Position numbers and translations under genes: made by a program
In this document: in pieces, positions 45,012 to 54,429 of the stretch
Layout of the letters: each line of letters opens with the position of its first letter
Numbering within the stretch: the first letter of the stretch is position 1
Assembly: GCF_014640195.1 (NCBI RefSeq)
Contig: NZ_BMGM01000003.1
Location: 248,001-312,000 of the forward strand
Source of the DNA: Psychroflexus planctonicus
GTDB taxonomy: Bacteria; Bacteroidota; Bacteroidia; Flavobacteriales; Flavobacteriaceae
Direction: 5' to 3'
Length of the DNA stretch: 64,000 nt
Notes under the pieces: model-generated
The model's input: the letters and a program-made list of their open reading frames with translations, nothing else
Databases searched by the model: none
What the model was told of the DNA's origin: nothing

Positions 45012-46295
45012 TTATTTAGATTTAAAAACAGGAAGCAATTGAGTTTTAACTTCACCAAAACCAATTCTTACTTCATGATTTTGGCAATAACCACGCATAG
45101 TTACCGTATCATAGTCTTCAATAAATTTACGTTCTTCGCCACCTTTTAATTTCAATGGTTTAGAGCCACGCCATGATAACTCTAACATCGAACCATACGA
45201 ATCTGGAGTTGGACCAGAAATAGTTCCACTTGCCATCATATCTCCACTATTTACAGGACAACCATTAATGGTATGGTGAGCAAGTTGCTGACTCATGTTC
45301 CAATACATGTATTTAAAATTAGAGTTGGTAACTACCGTTTCTTCTCCTTTTCTAGGCGTAATAGATACTTGTAGATTAATATCGAAACTCTTTTTACCTG
45401 AAGTTTGTAAATATGGTAGTAATTTTTTCTCTGGTTTAGGTCCTTCTACTCTAAACGGCTCCAAAGCATCTAAAGTAACAATCCATGGTGAAACAGAAGA
45501 AGCGAAACTTTTAGCCAAGAAAGGTCCTAGCGGTACATATTCCCATTTTTGAATATCTCTAGCACTCCAATCGTTAAATACAACCATTCCAAAAATATGG
45601 CTTTCAGCTTCATCAATAGGAATAGGTTGTCCTAAATCGTTAGCGTCTGTGGTAATAAATGCCATTTCCAATTCAAAATCTACTAATCGTGATGGCCCAA
45701 AAATGGGTTCGTCTGCTCCTTTTGGCAATTTTTGGCCTTGTGGTCTATGTATAGGTATTCCACTAGGAATAATAGAAGAACTTCTGCCGTGATAACCAAC
45801 TGGAATATGAAGCCAATTAGGTAACAATGCATTATCGGGATCTCTAAACATAGTACCAACATTGGTAGCATGCTCTTTACTTGAATAAAAATCGGTATAA
45901 TCACCTACGTGAACTGGCAATTGCATTTCAATTTCATCAATAGTAAATAAAACACGCGTGCAATGTTCTTTGTTATTTTTGAGTTCGTTGTTTTTTTTAT
46001 CAAAAAGTTCAGCAACTCTATTTCGAACAGCACGCCAAGTTTTTCTTCCATCAGCAATAAAATCGTTTAAGCTGTCTTGCAAAAAAATATCGTCTGTTAA
46101 TGGTATATTTTTAAAATATCCTAACTGATGCAAAGCACCTAAATCTATAGCGGTATCACCAATTCGGGTTCCGATGGTAATAATATCGTCTCGAGTTAAA
46201 AACACTCCAAATGGAATATTTTGGATAGGAAAATCTGTGTTGTCTGGAATAGCTAACCAGGTTTTTCTAGATGGATCGTTAGCGGCTAATGACAT
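45012..46295 (-). CDS. fahA: Fumarylacetoacetase
   Basis: A 427-residue enzyme that performs the last step of tyrosine/phenylalanine degradation, hydrolysing fumarylacetoacetate to fumarate and acetoacetate. The N-terminal SH3-like domain has NIPFGVFLT and the catalytic FAH domain has DYTDFYSSKEHATNVG, PVGYHGRSSSI, the metal-site VDFELEMAFI, FNDWSARDIQ and GSGTISGP-like ASGTISGPTPDSYG. Length is typical of the eukaryote-like FAH. It is divergent from glyA and shares a 116-bp control region with an inverted repeat over its promoter. Confidence 0.95.
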   Translation of the reverse strand: MSLAANDPSRKTWLAIPDNTDFPIQNIPFGVFLTRDDIITIGTRIGDTAIDLGALHQLGYFKNIPLTDDIFLQDSLNDFIADGRKTWRAVRNRVAELFDKKNNELKNNKEHCTRVLFTIDEIEMQLPVHVGDYTDFYSSKEHATNVGTMFRDPDNALLPNWLHIPVGYHGRSSSIIPSGIPIHRPQGQKLPKGADEPIFGPSRLVDFELEMAFITTDANDLGQPIPIDEAESHIFGMVVFNDWSARDIQKWEYVPLGPFLAKSFASSVSPWIVTLDALEPFRVEGPKPEKKLLPYLQTSGKKSFDINLQVSITPRKGEETVVTNSNFKYMYWNMSQQLAHHTINGCPVNSGDMMASGTISGPTPDSYGSMLELSWRGSKPLKLKGGEERKFIEDYDTVTMRGYCQNHEVRIGFGEVKTQLLPVFKSK

Positions 46296-46326
46296 ATGTG
46301 TATTATTTGGGTTGATTAATAATAGT

Positions 46327-46355
46327 TAAAACTATATTTCAAATATATAGTTTTA
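46327..46355. promoter_or_regulatory. 11-bp inverted repeat over the fahA promoter box
   Basis: TAAAACTATAT (46327-46337) and ATATAGTTTTA (46345-46355) form a perfect inverted repeat with a 7-nt spacer. The minus-strand -7 element TATATTTG (46347-46340) of fahA lies across the centre, so a regulator bound here would block or position polymerase. Confidence 0.5.
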
Positions 46356-46370
46356 GCTGAAATAACCGAA

Positions 46371-46387
46371 TACATTTGTTATTTTTG
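46371..46387 (+). promoter_or_regulatory. Two candidate -7 elements of glyA
   Basis: TACATTTG (46371-46378) and TATTTTTG (46380-46387) both match TAnnTTTG; the second lies 24 nt before the glyA ATG. No TTG box at the expected spacing is obvious for either. Confidence 0.35.
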
Positions 46388-46411
46388 AAGCTTATTTAAC
46401 GAAATAATATC

Positions 46412-47698
46412 ATGGCAAAAGACAAGCAAATTTTCGACTTAATTTCAGCAGAACAAGATAGACAAACTAAAGGTTTAGAACTTATAGCAAGTGAAAACTT
46501 TGTGAGCTCCGATGTACTGGAAGCTGCAGGTTCAGTTTTAACCAATAAATACGCCGAGGGTTACCCTGGAAAGCGTTATTATGGCGGTTGCGAAATTGTA
46601 GACCAAGTTGAAGATATAGCTAGAGAACGACTCAAAAAATTATTTGGTGCAGCTTATGCTAATGTGCAGCCACATTCTGGCTCTCAAGCTAATACAGCTG
46701 TATTTTCGATGCTTTTAAATCCAGGCGACAAAATTTTAGGTTTCGATTTAGCACATGGAGGACACTTAACACATGGTTCTTCTGTAAATTTTTCTGGAAA
46801 ATTATATCAGCCCGTTTTTTATGGAGTAAATGAAAAAACAGGCTATATTGATTACAATCAAGTTGAATCTCAAGCTAAAAAACACAAACCAAAGTTAATT
46901 ATTGCAGGAGCTTCTGCTTATTCTAGAGAAATAGATTACAAAAAGTTTAGAAACATAGCAGATCAAGTTGGAGCTATTTTATTAGCAGATGTTGCACACC
47001 CTGCAGGATTAGTAGCAAAAGGTTTATTACAAAGTCCTATTCCACATTGCCACGTAGTTACTTCAACTACACATAAAACTTTACGTGGACCACGAGGTGG
47101 AATTATTATGATGGGGGAAGATTTTGAAAATCCTTTTGGCCTAAAATTAAAAAGTGGAAAACTTAAAAAAATGTCATCTTTAATGGATAGCGGTGTTTTT
47201 CCTGGAAATCAAGGTGGTCCTTTAGAACACATTATCGCTGCCAAAGCTATTGCATTTGGTGAAGCCTTAACTGATGACTTTACGTATTACATGAAACAAG
47301 TACAAAAAAATGCTTCTGCAATGGCTAAGGCTTTTGTAAATCTTGATTATCAACTTATTTCTGGTGGAACTGATAACCACATGATGTTGATTGATCTTAG
47401 AAATAAATCTGTTACTGGTAAAGTTGCTGAAGAAGCTTTAGGTAAAGCTGGCATTACAGTGAACAAAAATATGGTTCCTTTTGATACAGAATCTCCCTTT
47501 GTTACTTCTGGGATTAGAGTAGGAACACCTGCCGTTACTACACGTGGTTTATCTGAAAGTGAAATGCCTAAAATTGTTGAATTTATCAACCGTGTAATCC
47601 AAAATCCTGAAAATGAACAAGAGCTCAAGTCAATTAAAAATGAAGTTGAAGAAATGATGAGTCACCGTCCACTGTTTGTTGATGGTGTGCATGCTTAA
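46412..47698 (+). CDS. glyA: Serine hydroxymethyltransferase
   Basis: A 428-residue PLP enzyme that converts serine and tetrahydrofolate to glycine and methylene-tetrahydrofolate. It shows [35 protein letters not shown], and the PLP-lysine motif [16 protein letters not shown]. The C-terminus [17 protein letters not shown] is represented by [16 protein letters not shown]. Length is typical. The DUF2059 gene begins 22 nt downstream in the same direction and may be read through. Confidence 0.97.
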   Translation: MAKDKQIFDLISAEQDRQTKGLELIASENFVSSDVLEAAGSVLTNKYAEGYPGKRYYGGCEIVDQVEDIARERLKKLFGAAYANVQPHSGSQANTAVFSMLLNPGDKILGFDLAHGGHLTHGSSVNFSGKLYQPVFYGVNEKTGYIDYNQVESQAKKHKPKLIIAGASAYSREIDYKKFRNIADQVGAILLADVAHPAGLVAKGLLQSPIPHCHVVTSTTHKTLRGPRGGIIMMGEDFENPFGLKLKSGKLKKMSSLMDSGVFPGNQGGPLEHIIAAKAIAFGEALTDDFTYYMKQVQKNASAMAKAFVNLDYQLISGGTDNHMMLIDLRNKSVTGKVAEEALGKAGITVNKNMVPFDTESPFVTSGIRVGTPAVTTRGLSESEMPKIVEFINRVIQNPENEQELKSIKNEVEEMMSHRPLFVDGVHA

Positions 47699-47720
47699 AC
47701 TAAATAAAAAATACATTATC

Positions 47721-48128
47721 ATGAAAAAAATAATTATCTGTTTAGCAATTCTATTTGCTCAATTTGGAATAGCCCAAGAAGAAACATCACCAGAAATTAA
47801 GGATGCATTAAAACTAATGAAATTATCTAATGCTACTGTTGAATCTTCTTTGCAACCAATTTATAGCCAAATCCCTGAAGAAAACTTAGAAGCCTTTAAG
47901 CAGGAAATGCAACCTGTTTTAGATGAAATGTATCTTAAATTGGCAAAGGTTGCAGCTGAACAATACTCACATGAAGACATAAAAGCATTGTTGGATTTTT
48001 ATGAAACTGATTTGGGGAAAACCATGTTAGAAGGTCAAGAAGAAATTTTTCAAGCTTCGATGCAAATAGGACAAGAATTTTCTATGGAATTGATGCCAAT
48101 TTTGCAAAAATACATGGATGGTTACTAA
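47721..48128 (+). CDS. DUF2059-family secreted protein
   Basis: A 135-residue protein. The frame opens at 47676 inside glyA, but the ATG at 47721 gives a clean signal peptide (MKKIIICLAILFAQFGIAQ). The mature part is acidic and helical with the DUF2059 pattern KLAKVAAEQYSHEDIKALLDFYETDLGKTM. Function is unknown; the protein should be periplasmic. A terminator follows. Confidence 0.8.
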   Translation: MKKIIICLAILFAQFGIAQEETSPEIKDALKLMKLSNATVESSLQPIYSQIPEENLEAFKQEMQPVLDEMYLKLAKVAAEQYSHEDIKALLDFYETDLGKTMLEGQEEIFQASMQIGQEFSMELMPILQKYMDGY

Positions 48129-48155
48129 ATACTATTTATTGCAAATAGATTAAAT

Positions 48156-48191
48156 AAAAAGTCACTTTATTAATTTAAAGTGGCTTTTTAT
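48156..48191 (+). terminator. Rho-independent terminator after the DUF2059 gene
   Basis: AAAAAGTCACTTTA (48156-48169) pairs with TAAAGTGGCTTTTT (48176-48189) with one T-G wobble and is followed by more T residues. It may also serve the converging beta-helix gene. Confidence 0.8.
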
Positions 48192-48217
48192 TTCTATTTA
48201 GAATTTCATTTTTTTTA

Positions 48218-49831
48218 TTAATCTTCTTCTTCAAATTCAATAGCTTGAAATGCTCCCGAATCTGGATTTGCAACGCGATTAATTCCCAATAAATCTAATG
48301 GAACTTCTTGTGCTGTATTTGTATTTCCTAAATTGAAAGCAGCCGATTCCAAGCCAATTTGCAATTGATTTTGATTTGGATTTAAGAAATCAGGAGATTC
48401 ATTGAATACATTATCTAAGAAAATATTTGAATCTTCAAAATTGTAAAGTGGATTGTCTACATATTGATTGTTGATATCGTTAAAACGGATTAGACAGTTT
48501 TCAAATTTGTAGTTAAAGGCAGCTTCATCTACTTGATTAAAAAGCACTTCTATTCGCTCTGTACCATAAATAATACAATTACTAAAAGTTGCTTCAACTA
48601 GGTCGGCTACAAAAACTTCTTCTTGTGTTTGTAAATTATTTTCAATTAGTAAAGCGGGAAATTGTCGAAAAGAATTGCTCCAATAATTAGCAATAGTTGA
48701 ATGTTTAAAATTGTATCTACCACCTAGTGAAAGATTAACCGCCGCTTGCCCCGCATTGTTAATCACAACATTTTCAGCTTCTACAAAACCAGTTCTAGCC
48801 AACAAGCCTACGTTGGTATGGTTATAAATTTGCGTGTTTTTAAGTTGAAGCGTAGGATTATTGGTACCGTCATTAGAATCCATTAAAATTCCAACAGTTC
48901 CGTTTTTAATGGTGGTATAATCAAATATATGGTTGGTACTTCCTTGGGTTAGCCAAATGGTAGCCCATTGACCAGGGATTTCACTAAAACCTGGTTCCAG
49001 CCGATCACCTTGAAAAATAATTTCGTTTTCTAAAGCTTCTTGGTCTTGACTAATTTCGCCGTTGGCCTGTATAGTTCCGTTATTGGCTACAATCATTCCA
49101 CTATTGGCATGAAAGTGAATGCGTGCGCCAGGATCTATCGTTAAGGTTTTTCCACTTGGCACACCTGCAAAACCGTAAATAACATAAGGTTTTTCATTGG
49201 TAAAATGCAAATGTTCATCATCTAGAAAAAAACCTTCAATAAACAATTCTTCTCCTTCTTCATTCACACCTAAGGAAAGCGTTTCGGTTGTTCCATCTTC
49301 AAAACGCTCTGGGAATAAAAAAACAGCATCTTGAATTAAACTAATCAGCCTGATGTTTTGTTGGTTCATACCCGTATCAAAAGCGACTACATCTTCATAG
49401 GTAAATTGCGTACCTTGATTTGCTAAATTTTCAATATCTGCGGTAACTTCAACAAAAACAAACAAACTGTCTTTTGCTAAAAGCTCAATATTTTCGAAAG
49501 TTTTACCCGGAATTCCATCAACATTCAATCGATAGTTGGAAGCTTCTCCTTCACCGAGTTCTATTTTAGGAATATTGATGTCTTTGCTACTTCGGTTATA
49601 GACTTTAAATTGATAAGTGCTAGATGATGTATTTGTAAAAACGGTATCTAAAAACAAAGTATCTGTAGAAAACTCCAATTCTCCTGTACTGGGAACCGTT
49701 TCAAAATCGTCTCGACATGCAGAAGTCAATACAATAAAGGTAAAAAAGACGCCCAAAAATAATATTCTAAAAAGTTTGGAATTAGAGCAATTTAGTTTCA
49801 AATTGATATGTTGTTTAGTTAGGTCAATCAT
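48218..49831 (-). CDS. Right-handed beta-helix lipoprotein, unknown function
   Basis: A 537-residue lipoprotein (signal followed by FIVLTSAC, Cys39; a long charged N-terminus before the hydrophobic core is unusual). Residues 50-150 resemble an immunoglobulin-like region (STDTLFLDTVFTNTSSSTYQFKVYNRS). From about residue 220 the sequence shows short repeated strands rich in Asn/Ile/Gly (TIKNGTVGILMDSNDGTNN, VVINNAGQAAVNL), typical of a parallel beta-helix. The family is common in flavobacteria, with no known activity. Another lipoprotein, the glutamine cyclotransferase, is encoded 38 nt upstream. Confidence 0.8.
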   Translation of the reverse strand: MIDLTKQHINLKLNCSNSKLFRILFLGVFFTFIVLTSACRDDFETVPSTGELEFSTDTLFLDTVFTNTSSSTYQFKVYNRSSKDINIPKIELGEGEASNYRLNVDGIPGKTFENIELLAKDSLFVFVEVTADIENLANQGTQFTYEDVVAFDTGMNQQNIRLISLIQDAVFLFPERFEDGTTETLSLGVNEEGEELFIEGFFLDDEHLHFTNEKPYVIYGFAGVPSGKTLTIDPGARIHFHANSGMIVANNGTIQANGEISQDQEALENEIIFQGDRLEPGFSEIPGQWATIWLTQGSTNHIFDYTTIKNGTVGILMDSNDGTNNPTLQLKNTQIYNHTNVGLLARTGFVEAENVVINNAGQAAVNLSLGGRYNFKHSTIANYWSNSFRQFPALLIENNLQTQEEVFVADLVEATFSNCIIYGTERIEVLFNQVDEAAFNYKFENCLIRFNDINNQYVDNPLYNFEDSNIFLDNVFNESPDFLNPNQNQLQIGLESAAFNLGNTNTAQEVPLDLLGINRVANPDSGAFQAIEFEEED

Positions 49832-49869
49832 ATTTTATATAAGGTATTCATAACGATTTTAAAAACAGA

Positions 49870-50922
49870 TTATTTTTCAAATATTTCAACTTCAAAAAGC
49901 TTGTCCCAGTTTTTTCCTGTTACAAATAAGTTTCCCGTTTCTGGATGAACTGCAATTCCATTTAAAACGTGGTTCACCTCATCAAAATCAGATGGCTTGT
50001 TGATTAAATCACGAAATCCACGAAGATCGATAATGCCATCAATAGCTCCATTTTTAGGATTGATAATGGCCACACCATCACGTTGATATGTGTTGGCATA
50101 AATTTTTCCGTTTACCCATTCCAATTCATTCAATTGTTTGTTGGTTCCTTTGTGCGTAGTAGGTTGAATGTAGCTCAGCTCTTTCATGGTTTCGGGTTCT
50201 AACAACCAAATTTTATCGGTTCCATCGCTTTTATAAAACTGTTTTCCATCGTTGCAAAGTCCCCAACCTTCAGCACTATTGTTAAATGAAAATTTATCTA
50301 ATTCTTCAAAAGTTTCTAAATCGTAAACAAATCCATAACCTGAGCGCCATGTCAATTGATAAATTTTCCCGTCTAAAATGCTAATGCCTTCGCCAAAAAC
50401 ACGGTCTGATAAATTTATTTTTTGTAGAACTTCTCCGGTTTTATAGTCTACTTTTCGTAAACTGGATTGTTTATATTGTCCCGTTCCTTCGTATAAAGTG
50501 TCGCCTAAAAACTCTAAACCTTGCGTGTAAGCCTTCGGATCATGCGGATACGTATTTAATATTTTGTACCCCATTAGTTTGGGAGCTTTGTTATTGATGA
50601 TTTCAATTTCTTTTTGAATAGAAAATGTTTCATCTAAGTACTCAAAGTCGACTCTAATTTGATGTTTACCTAAAAGTAAGTCTGTTGAAATAGGAATTTG
50701 CAGGTTTTTACTTTCAATAAAAAAAACTTCGTCTTGTAATTTCACTTTCCCAGAAACTTCACCTTCTTTTGGTAGGACTAAGCTTGCATTTAAAGTTTTC
50801 CCAATAGGAACTTTAGTTTGATTATCTGGAAATTTTAATTGAATTTGATTAGCTAAATCTTCCTCACAAGAAACCACAGCGAAGGCTAAAAAAATGAAAA
50901 ACAGGTGTTTAAAAAGACGCAT
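49870..50922 (-). CDS. Glutaminyl-peptide cyclotransferase (glutamine cyclotransferase family), lipoprotein
   Basis: A 350-residue lipoprotein (FAVVSC, Cys19). Residues 40-110 look like an Ig-like domain. From residue 115 on it is the five-bladed propeller of plant-type glutamine cyclotransferases, with YTQGLEFLGDTLYEGTGQY, VFGEGISILDGKIYQLTWRSG, GWGLCNDGKQFYKSDGT and LNELEWVNGKIYANTY. This is the plant/bacterial type (PF05096), unrelated to the animal zinc enzyme. It would convert N-terminal Gln to pyroglutamate on exported proteins. Start ATG at 50922. It precedes the beta-helix lipoprotein in one transcript. Confidence 0.9.
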   Translation of the reverse strand: MRLFKHLFFIFLAFAVVSCEEDLANQIQLKFPDNQTKVPIGKTLNASLVLPKEGEVSGKVKLQDEVFFIESKNLQIPISTDLLLGKHQIRVDFEYLDETFSIQKEIEIINNKAPKLMGYKILNTYPHDPKAYTQGLEFLGDTLYEGTGQYKQSSLRKVDYKTGEVLQKINLSDRVFGEGISILDGKIYQLTWRSGYGFVYDLETFEELDKFSFNNSAEGWGLCNDGKQFYKSDGTDKIWLLEPETMKELSYIQPTTHKGTNKQLNELEWVNGKIYANTYQRDGVAIINPKNGAIDGIIDLRGFRDLINKPSDFDEVNHVLNGIAVHPETGNLFVTGKNWDKLFEVEIFEK

Positions 50923-50975
50923 AAAAAGTTAATTATTTAGGTTGGCTAAATTATGAATTTAATGATTAAAAACAC

Positions 50976-51005
50976 TTGTTAAGATTACTAAAGATTGTAT
51001 ATTTG
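50976..51005 (+). promoter_or_regulatory. Promoter of the SRP RNA gene (TTG-N19-TATATTTG)
   Basis: TTG (50976-50978), a 19-bp spacer and TATATTTG (50998-51005) match the Bacteroidota consensus exactly. The RNA would begin about 5 nt later at 51010, which is where the terminal stem starts. Confidence 0.75.
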
Positions 51006-51009
51006 CACC

Positions 51010-51110
51010 GGCAAGTCCTACACAACCAGCTCCTGTCGAATCCCCCAGGGCGGGAACGCAGCAAGGGTAGATGGTCGCAGCGGTGTGATGTAGGTCGCTT
51101 GCCATTTTTT
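51010..51110 (+). ncRNA. ffs: Signal recognition particle RNA, small bacterial type (4.5S-like)
   Basis: The terminal stem pairs GGCAAG (51010-51015) with CTTGCC (51098-51103). Between them are the tell-tale SRP RNA segments CCCAGGGCGGGAACGCAGCAAGGG (in pieces at 51044-51066), which form the helix-8 tetraloop region that binds Ffh. The T run at 51105-51110 after the stem completes a terminator. The length of about 95 nt is typical for the small-type SRP RNA, and the strong promoter upstream fits. Confidence 0.9.
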
Positions 51111-51215
51111 GTTTATTTTATTTTCTTCAAACAAAAAAAGACTCCATATTATTATCTATCGAGCAAAATTTATTTCACATATAACTTCCAAGGTGATGAC
51201 TGTATCTAAAAAAAA

Positions 51216-51257
51216 ATGCCACGAATGCACTAATAATTATTCGTGCATTCGTGGCAT
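51216..51257. repeat. 15-bp near-perfect inverted repeat
   Basis: ATGCCACGAATGCAC (51216-51230) pairs perfectly with GTGCATTCGTGGCAT (51243-51257). The 12-nt centre is itself largely palindromic (AATAATTATT), so the hairpin can extend. It lies between ffs and the end of purC. Its right arm is shared with the repeat at 13431-13486. Confidence 0.7.
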
Positions 51258-51286
51258 GAAATTAAAAATCTTTATTTGCCTTTAAA

Positions 51287-52240
51287 TTACTTTTCAGAAA
51301 AATACGTATCCAAGTTGCTTTGTATACGCTGATGAATATCTTCTGTATCTGCTTTTACAAATTCTTTTCCGGTGATTTTTTCGTACAATTCAATATAACG
51401 TTGAGTAACCAATTGAATGAAATCTGGTGGTAAGTTAGGTACTTTTTGACCTTCTTTTCCTTGAAATCCGTTTTCAATCAGCCATTCTCTTACAAATTCT
51501 TTGGAAAGTTGTTTTTGTTTTTCGCCTTTGTCTTGCCGTTCTTGATATCCTTCTAAATAAAAATACCGAGAAGAGTCTGGGGTGTGAATTTCATCAATCA
51601 CCACTATTTTTCCGTCTGCGGTTTTACCGAATTCATATTTAGTGTCAACTAAAATCAAACCTTGTTTTTTGGCGATTTCTGTTCCGCGAGCGAATAGTTT
51701 GTACGTATATTCTTCTAATTTTTCGTAATCTGCTTTAGTTACAATTCCGTTTTCCAAAATGGCTTCTCGGGAAATATCTTCATCGTGACTCCCCATTGCT
51801 GCCTTGGTTGTGGGCGTGATAATGGGTTTGGGAAATGCGTCATTTTCTTTAAGTCCTTCTGGTAAATGCACACCACATAAAGTCCGTTTTCCTGCTTTGT
51901 ATTCACGATAAGCATGACCGGCTAAATAACCACGAATCACCATTTCCACTTTAAAAGGAGTACATTTTTCGCCCACACTCACATTCGGGTCTGGACTTGC
52001 TGTTAACCAATTCGGAACCAAATCTGAAGTAGCTTCCAACATGTGCAATGCCAACTGATTTAACAATTGTCCTTTATAAGGAATGCCTTGGGGCAAAACT
52101 ACATCAAAAGCGCTAAGACGGTCGGTGGCTACCATCACCAATTGATTGTTGGCAACTTCATAAACTTCACGTACTTTTCCGTGATAAACAGATTGTAATC
52201 CTTCTAACTGAAGATTGGTTTTGGTTAAGGTATTGTTCAT
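51287..52240 (-). CDS. purC: SAICAR synthase
   Basis: The 317-residue enzyme joins CAIR and aspartate in purine biosynthesis. It has the long form of the family seen in Bacteroidota. Visible signatures are the nucleotide-binding [44 protein letters not shown], and the LVDTKYEFG and [12 protein letters not shown] segments that bind ATP and substrate. phoH is encoded 3 nt upstream on the same strand, so the pair is co-transcribed. purL lies 5 kb further on but on the other strand. Confidence 0.96.
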   Translation of the reverse strand: MNNTLTKTNLQLEGLQSVYHGKVREVYEVANNQLVMVATDRLSAFDVVLPQGIPYKGQLLNQLALHMLEATSDLVPNWLTASPDPNVSVGEKCTPFKVEMVIRGYLAGHAYREYKAGKRTLCGVHLPEGLKENDAFPKPIITPTTKAAMGSHDEDISREAILENGIVTKADYEKLEEYTYKLFARGTEIAKKQGLILVDTKYEFGKTADGKIVVIDEIHTPDSSRYFYLEGYQERQDKGEKQKQLSKEFVREWLIENGFQGKEGQKVPNLPPDFIQLVTQRYIELYEKITGKEFVKADTEDIHQRIQSNLDTYFSEK

Positions 52241-52243
52241 TTT

Positions 52244-53197
52244 TTAAGCTTGATTTTCTATGGCTTTATAAGCTGCAATAATGCGTTTTACTAATTTATG
52301 TCTAATTACGTCTTTTTCATCTAAATACACTACGCCTACTCCTTTTACATCTTTTAGCACTAACAAAGCTTCTTTTAAACCTGAGATAATTCGTCTTGGT
52401 AAATCAACTTGACCTGGATCTCCAGTAATAATGAATTTTGCATGTTTTCCCATTCGGGTTAAAAACATCTTCATTTGTGCATGTGATGTATTTTGTGCTT
52501 CATCTAAAATAACATACGCATTATCTAAAGTTCTACCCCGCATAAAAGCCATCGGTGCAATTTGAATCACTCCTTTTTCAATAAATGTTTCCAAACGTTC
52601 ATGCGGAATCATGTCCCGAAGTGCATCATATAAAGGTTGCATATACGGATCTAACTTTTCTTTTAAGTCTCCAGGTAGAAAACCTAAATTTTCACCCGCT
52701 TCAACAGCTGGTCGAGTTAAAATAATTCGTTTTACTTGTTTTTCTTTTAAGGCTTTTACCGCTAAAGCAACACTGGTATAGGTTTTTCCGGTTCCTGCTG
52801 GACCTACTGCAAAAACCATATCGTTTTTACTGGCTTCTTCTACTAATCTGCGCTGGTTGTGGGTTTGTGCTTTAATCACTCTGCCACCAACGCCATGTAA
52901 AATGGTTTTTTCAGCGGAAGCAGAAGTTTGTAATTCTTTTTCTGTTTCACTGGTAAGAATGCGCTCAATGCTATTTTCATCTATTGCATTGTATTTGGCA
53001 AAATGATCCGAAATCATTGCAAATCGTTTGTCAAATTCTTCTAGTAAATCTTCATCTCCAAACGCCCTGACCTTATTTCCCCGAGCAACAATTTTTAATT
53101 TTGGAAAATATTTTTTAATCAGTTGAATATTTTCATTGTTTTTCCCAAAGAAGTCCTGTGGACTAATTTCTGAAAGTTCGATAATAAGTTCGTTCAA
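52244..53197 (-). CDS. phoH: PhoH-family ATPase
   Basis: A 317-residue P-loop NTPase. Walker A is AVGPAGTGKTYTSVALAV, Walker B is YVILDEAQNTSHAQM, followed by TGDPGQVDLPRR and the C-terminal YLDEKDVIRHKLVKRII. An N-terminal RNA-binding-like part starts MNELIIELSEISPQDFFG. The start codon is TTG at 53197: the first residues match the family start, and the next in-frame codon stop is only 13 codons upstream. PhoH proteins are linked to RNA metabolism and phosphate stress, but the exact activity is unsettled. It is first in an operon with purC. Confidence 0.93.
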   Translation of the reverse strand: MNELIIELSEISPQDFFGKNNENIQLIKKYFPKLKIVARGNKVRAFGDEDLLEEFDKRFAMISDHFAKYNAIDENSIERILTSETEKELQTSASAEKTILHGVGGRVIKAQTHNQRRLVEEASKNDMVFAVGPAGTGKTYTSVALAVKALKEKQVKRIILTRPAVEAGENLGFLPGDLKEKLDPYMQPLYDALRDMIPHERLETFIEKGVIQIAPMAFMRGRTLDNAYVILDEAQNTSHAQMKMFLTRMGKHAKFIITGDPGQVDLPRRIISGLKEALLVLKDVKGVGVVYLDEKDVIRHKLVKRIIAAYKAIENQA

Positions 53198-53236
53198 AAG
53201 CAGAAGATTTTAGACATTATGGTTAAATTCGCACAA

Positions 53237-53244
53237 CAAATTTA
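53237..53244 (-). promoter_or_regulatory. Putative -7 element (TAAATTTG) of phoH-purC
   Basis: Minus-strand TAAATTTG, a full TAnnTTTG match, 39 nt before the TTG start. No -33 TTG at 19 bp. Confidence 0.35.
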
Positions 53245-53287
53245 CGAAAATATTCTTCGGTAAACATTACAAAATTATTATCCATTT

Positions 53288-54139
53288 ATGCCCATTATTA
53301 CACTTACTTCAGATTTTGGTTATAAGGATCATTCCGTTGCTGCGGTAAAAGCTGCTTTGTACAGTGAACTTTCCGATCTGACTATTGTAGATGTTTCGCA
53401 TGAAGTTTCTCCTTTTCATATTACTGAAGCAGCTTACATCATTAAAAATGCCTACCATAATTTCCCGAAAGGAAGCATACATTTAATCGGAGTTGATGCG
53501 GAACTTTCACCAGAAAATAAACATTTGGCTATCTTTTTAGATGGACATTATTTCATTTGCGCCAATAATGGAATTTTATCACTAATCGCATCTGAAATAA
53601 AACCAGAAAAAATTGTAGAAATCAATATACATAATAGCATAGAGACCAATTTCCCTGTTTTGGATGTATTTGTAAAAGTTGCGGCTCACATTTGTCGTGG
53701 CGGGACGCTTGAAGTCATCGGCAAACTCATTCCTGAAATTCAACAAATAAAAAACCTGGAACCCATTGTCAATGATAAACAAAATCAGATATTGGGGCAT
53801 GTAATTTATATTGACAACTACGGAAACATAGTGAGCAACATCACCAAAAAACGATTTACGGAAATTGGAAAAGGAAGGAGTTTCGTGATTTCGGCCAGAA
53901 ACATCAATTTTAATAAAGTTTATAATTCTTACAGCGAAGCCATCAATTTTAAGCTTCCAAAAGAAAAGCGAGAAGAAGAAGGCAAGAAGTTGGCGCTCTT
54001 TAATACGTCTGGTTATTTAGAATTGGCCATTTACAAAAGCAATCCGCATACGGTGGGAAGCGCGGCAAGTTTATTTGGATTGAAATTGACCAACACCATT
54101 TCCATTAATTTTGAAAACGAAACAAAATATGCTGGTTAG
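53288..54139 (+). CDS. SAM hydrolase (SAM hydroxide adenosyltransferase, DUF62)
   Basis: A 283-residue protein that hydrolyses S-adenosylmethionine to adenosine and methionine in characterised homologues, and is related to the fluorinase and chlorinase. The N-terminal ITLTSDFGYKDHSVAAVKAAL has the family Asp, IVDVSHEV the second, FICANNGILSL the third, and the C-terminal NTSGYLELAIYKSNP the typical barrel end. The residues that make the halogenases are not decidable by eye. Its final 11 nt overlap the antibiotic-biosynthesis-monooxygenase gene. Confidence 0.9.
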   Translation: MPIITLTSDFGYKDHSVAAVKAALYSELSDLTIVDVSHEVSPFHITEAAYIIKNAYHNFPKGSIHLIGVDAELSPENKHLAIFLDGHYFICANNGILSLIASEIKPEKIVEINIHNSIETNFPVLDVFVKVAAHICRGGTLEVIGKLIPEIQQIKNLEPIVNDKQNQILGHVIYIDNYGNIVSNITKKRFTEIGKGRSFVISARNINFNKVYNSYSEAINFKLPKEKREEEGKKLALFNTSGYLELAIYKSNPHTVGSAASLFGLKLTNTISINFENETKYAG

Positions 54140-54425
54140 AATTGTAAAAATGCAGTTTGAAGAAGATAAAATTGAAGTATTTAAAGCTTTATTTGAAGCA
54201 CAAAAACACAAAATTAGAAATGTAGATGGTTGCGAATTTTTAGAACTTTACCAAGACTTGAATAATAAAGAAATCTTTTTTACGTACTCGTATTGGAAAG
54301 ATGAAAAAGATCTAGAAAATTACCGGAATTCTGAACTTTTCAAAAATATTTGGGCAGCTACAAAAAAGAATTTTTGTGCAAAACCAGAAGCTTGGAGCGT
54401 TCAAAAATTAGTTAGCTTAAAATAA
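54129..54425 (+). CDS. Antibiotic biosynthesis monooxygenase (ABM) domain protein
   Basis: The ATG at 54129 gives 98 residues (MLVRIVKMQFEEDKIEVFK...). The pattern of one alpha/beta ferredoxin-like unit with VDGCEFLELYQDLNNKEIFFTYSYW identifies the ABM/quinol monooxygenase family, acting as a dimer. The substrate is unknown. It overlaps the SAM hydrolase by 11 nt and lies 4 nt before gldF, a placement common in flavobacteria. Confidence 0.85.
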   Translation: MLVRIVKMQFEEDKIEVFKALFEAQKHKIRNVDGCEFLELYQDLNNKEIFFTYSYWKDEKDLENYRNSELFKNIWAATKKNFCAKPEAWSVQKLVSLK

Positions 54426-54429
54426 ATCT

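Noticed and set aside
50976-51209. 77-residue open frame on the plus strand
   Set aside because: It starts in the SRP RNA promoter and covers the RNA; the translated sequence has no protein-like character.
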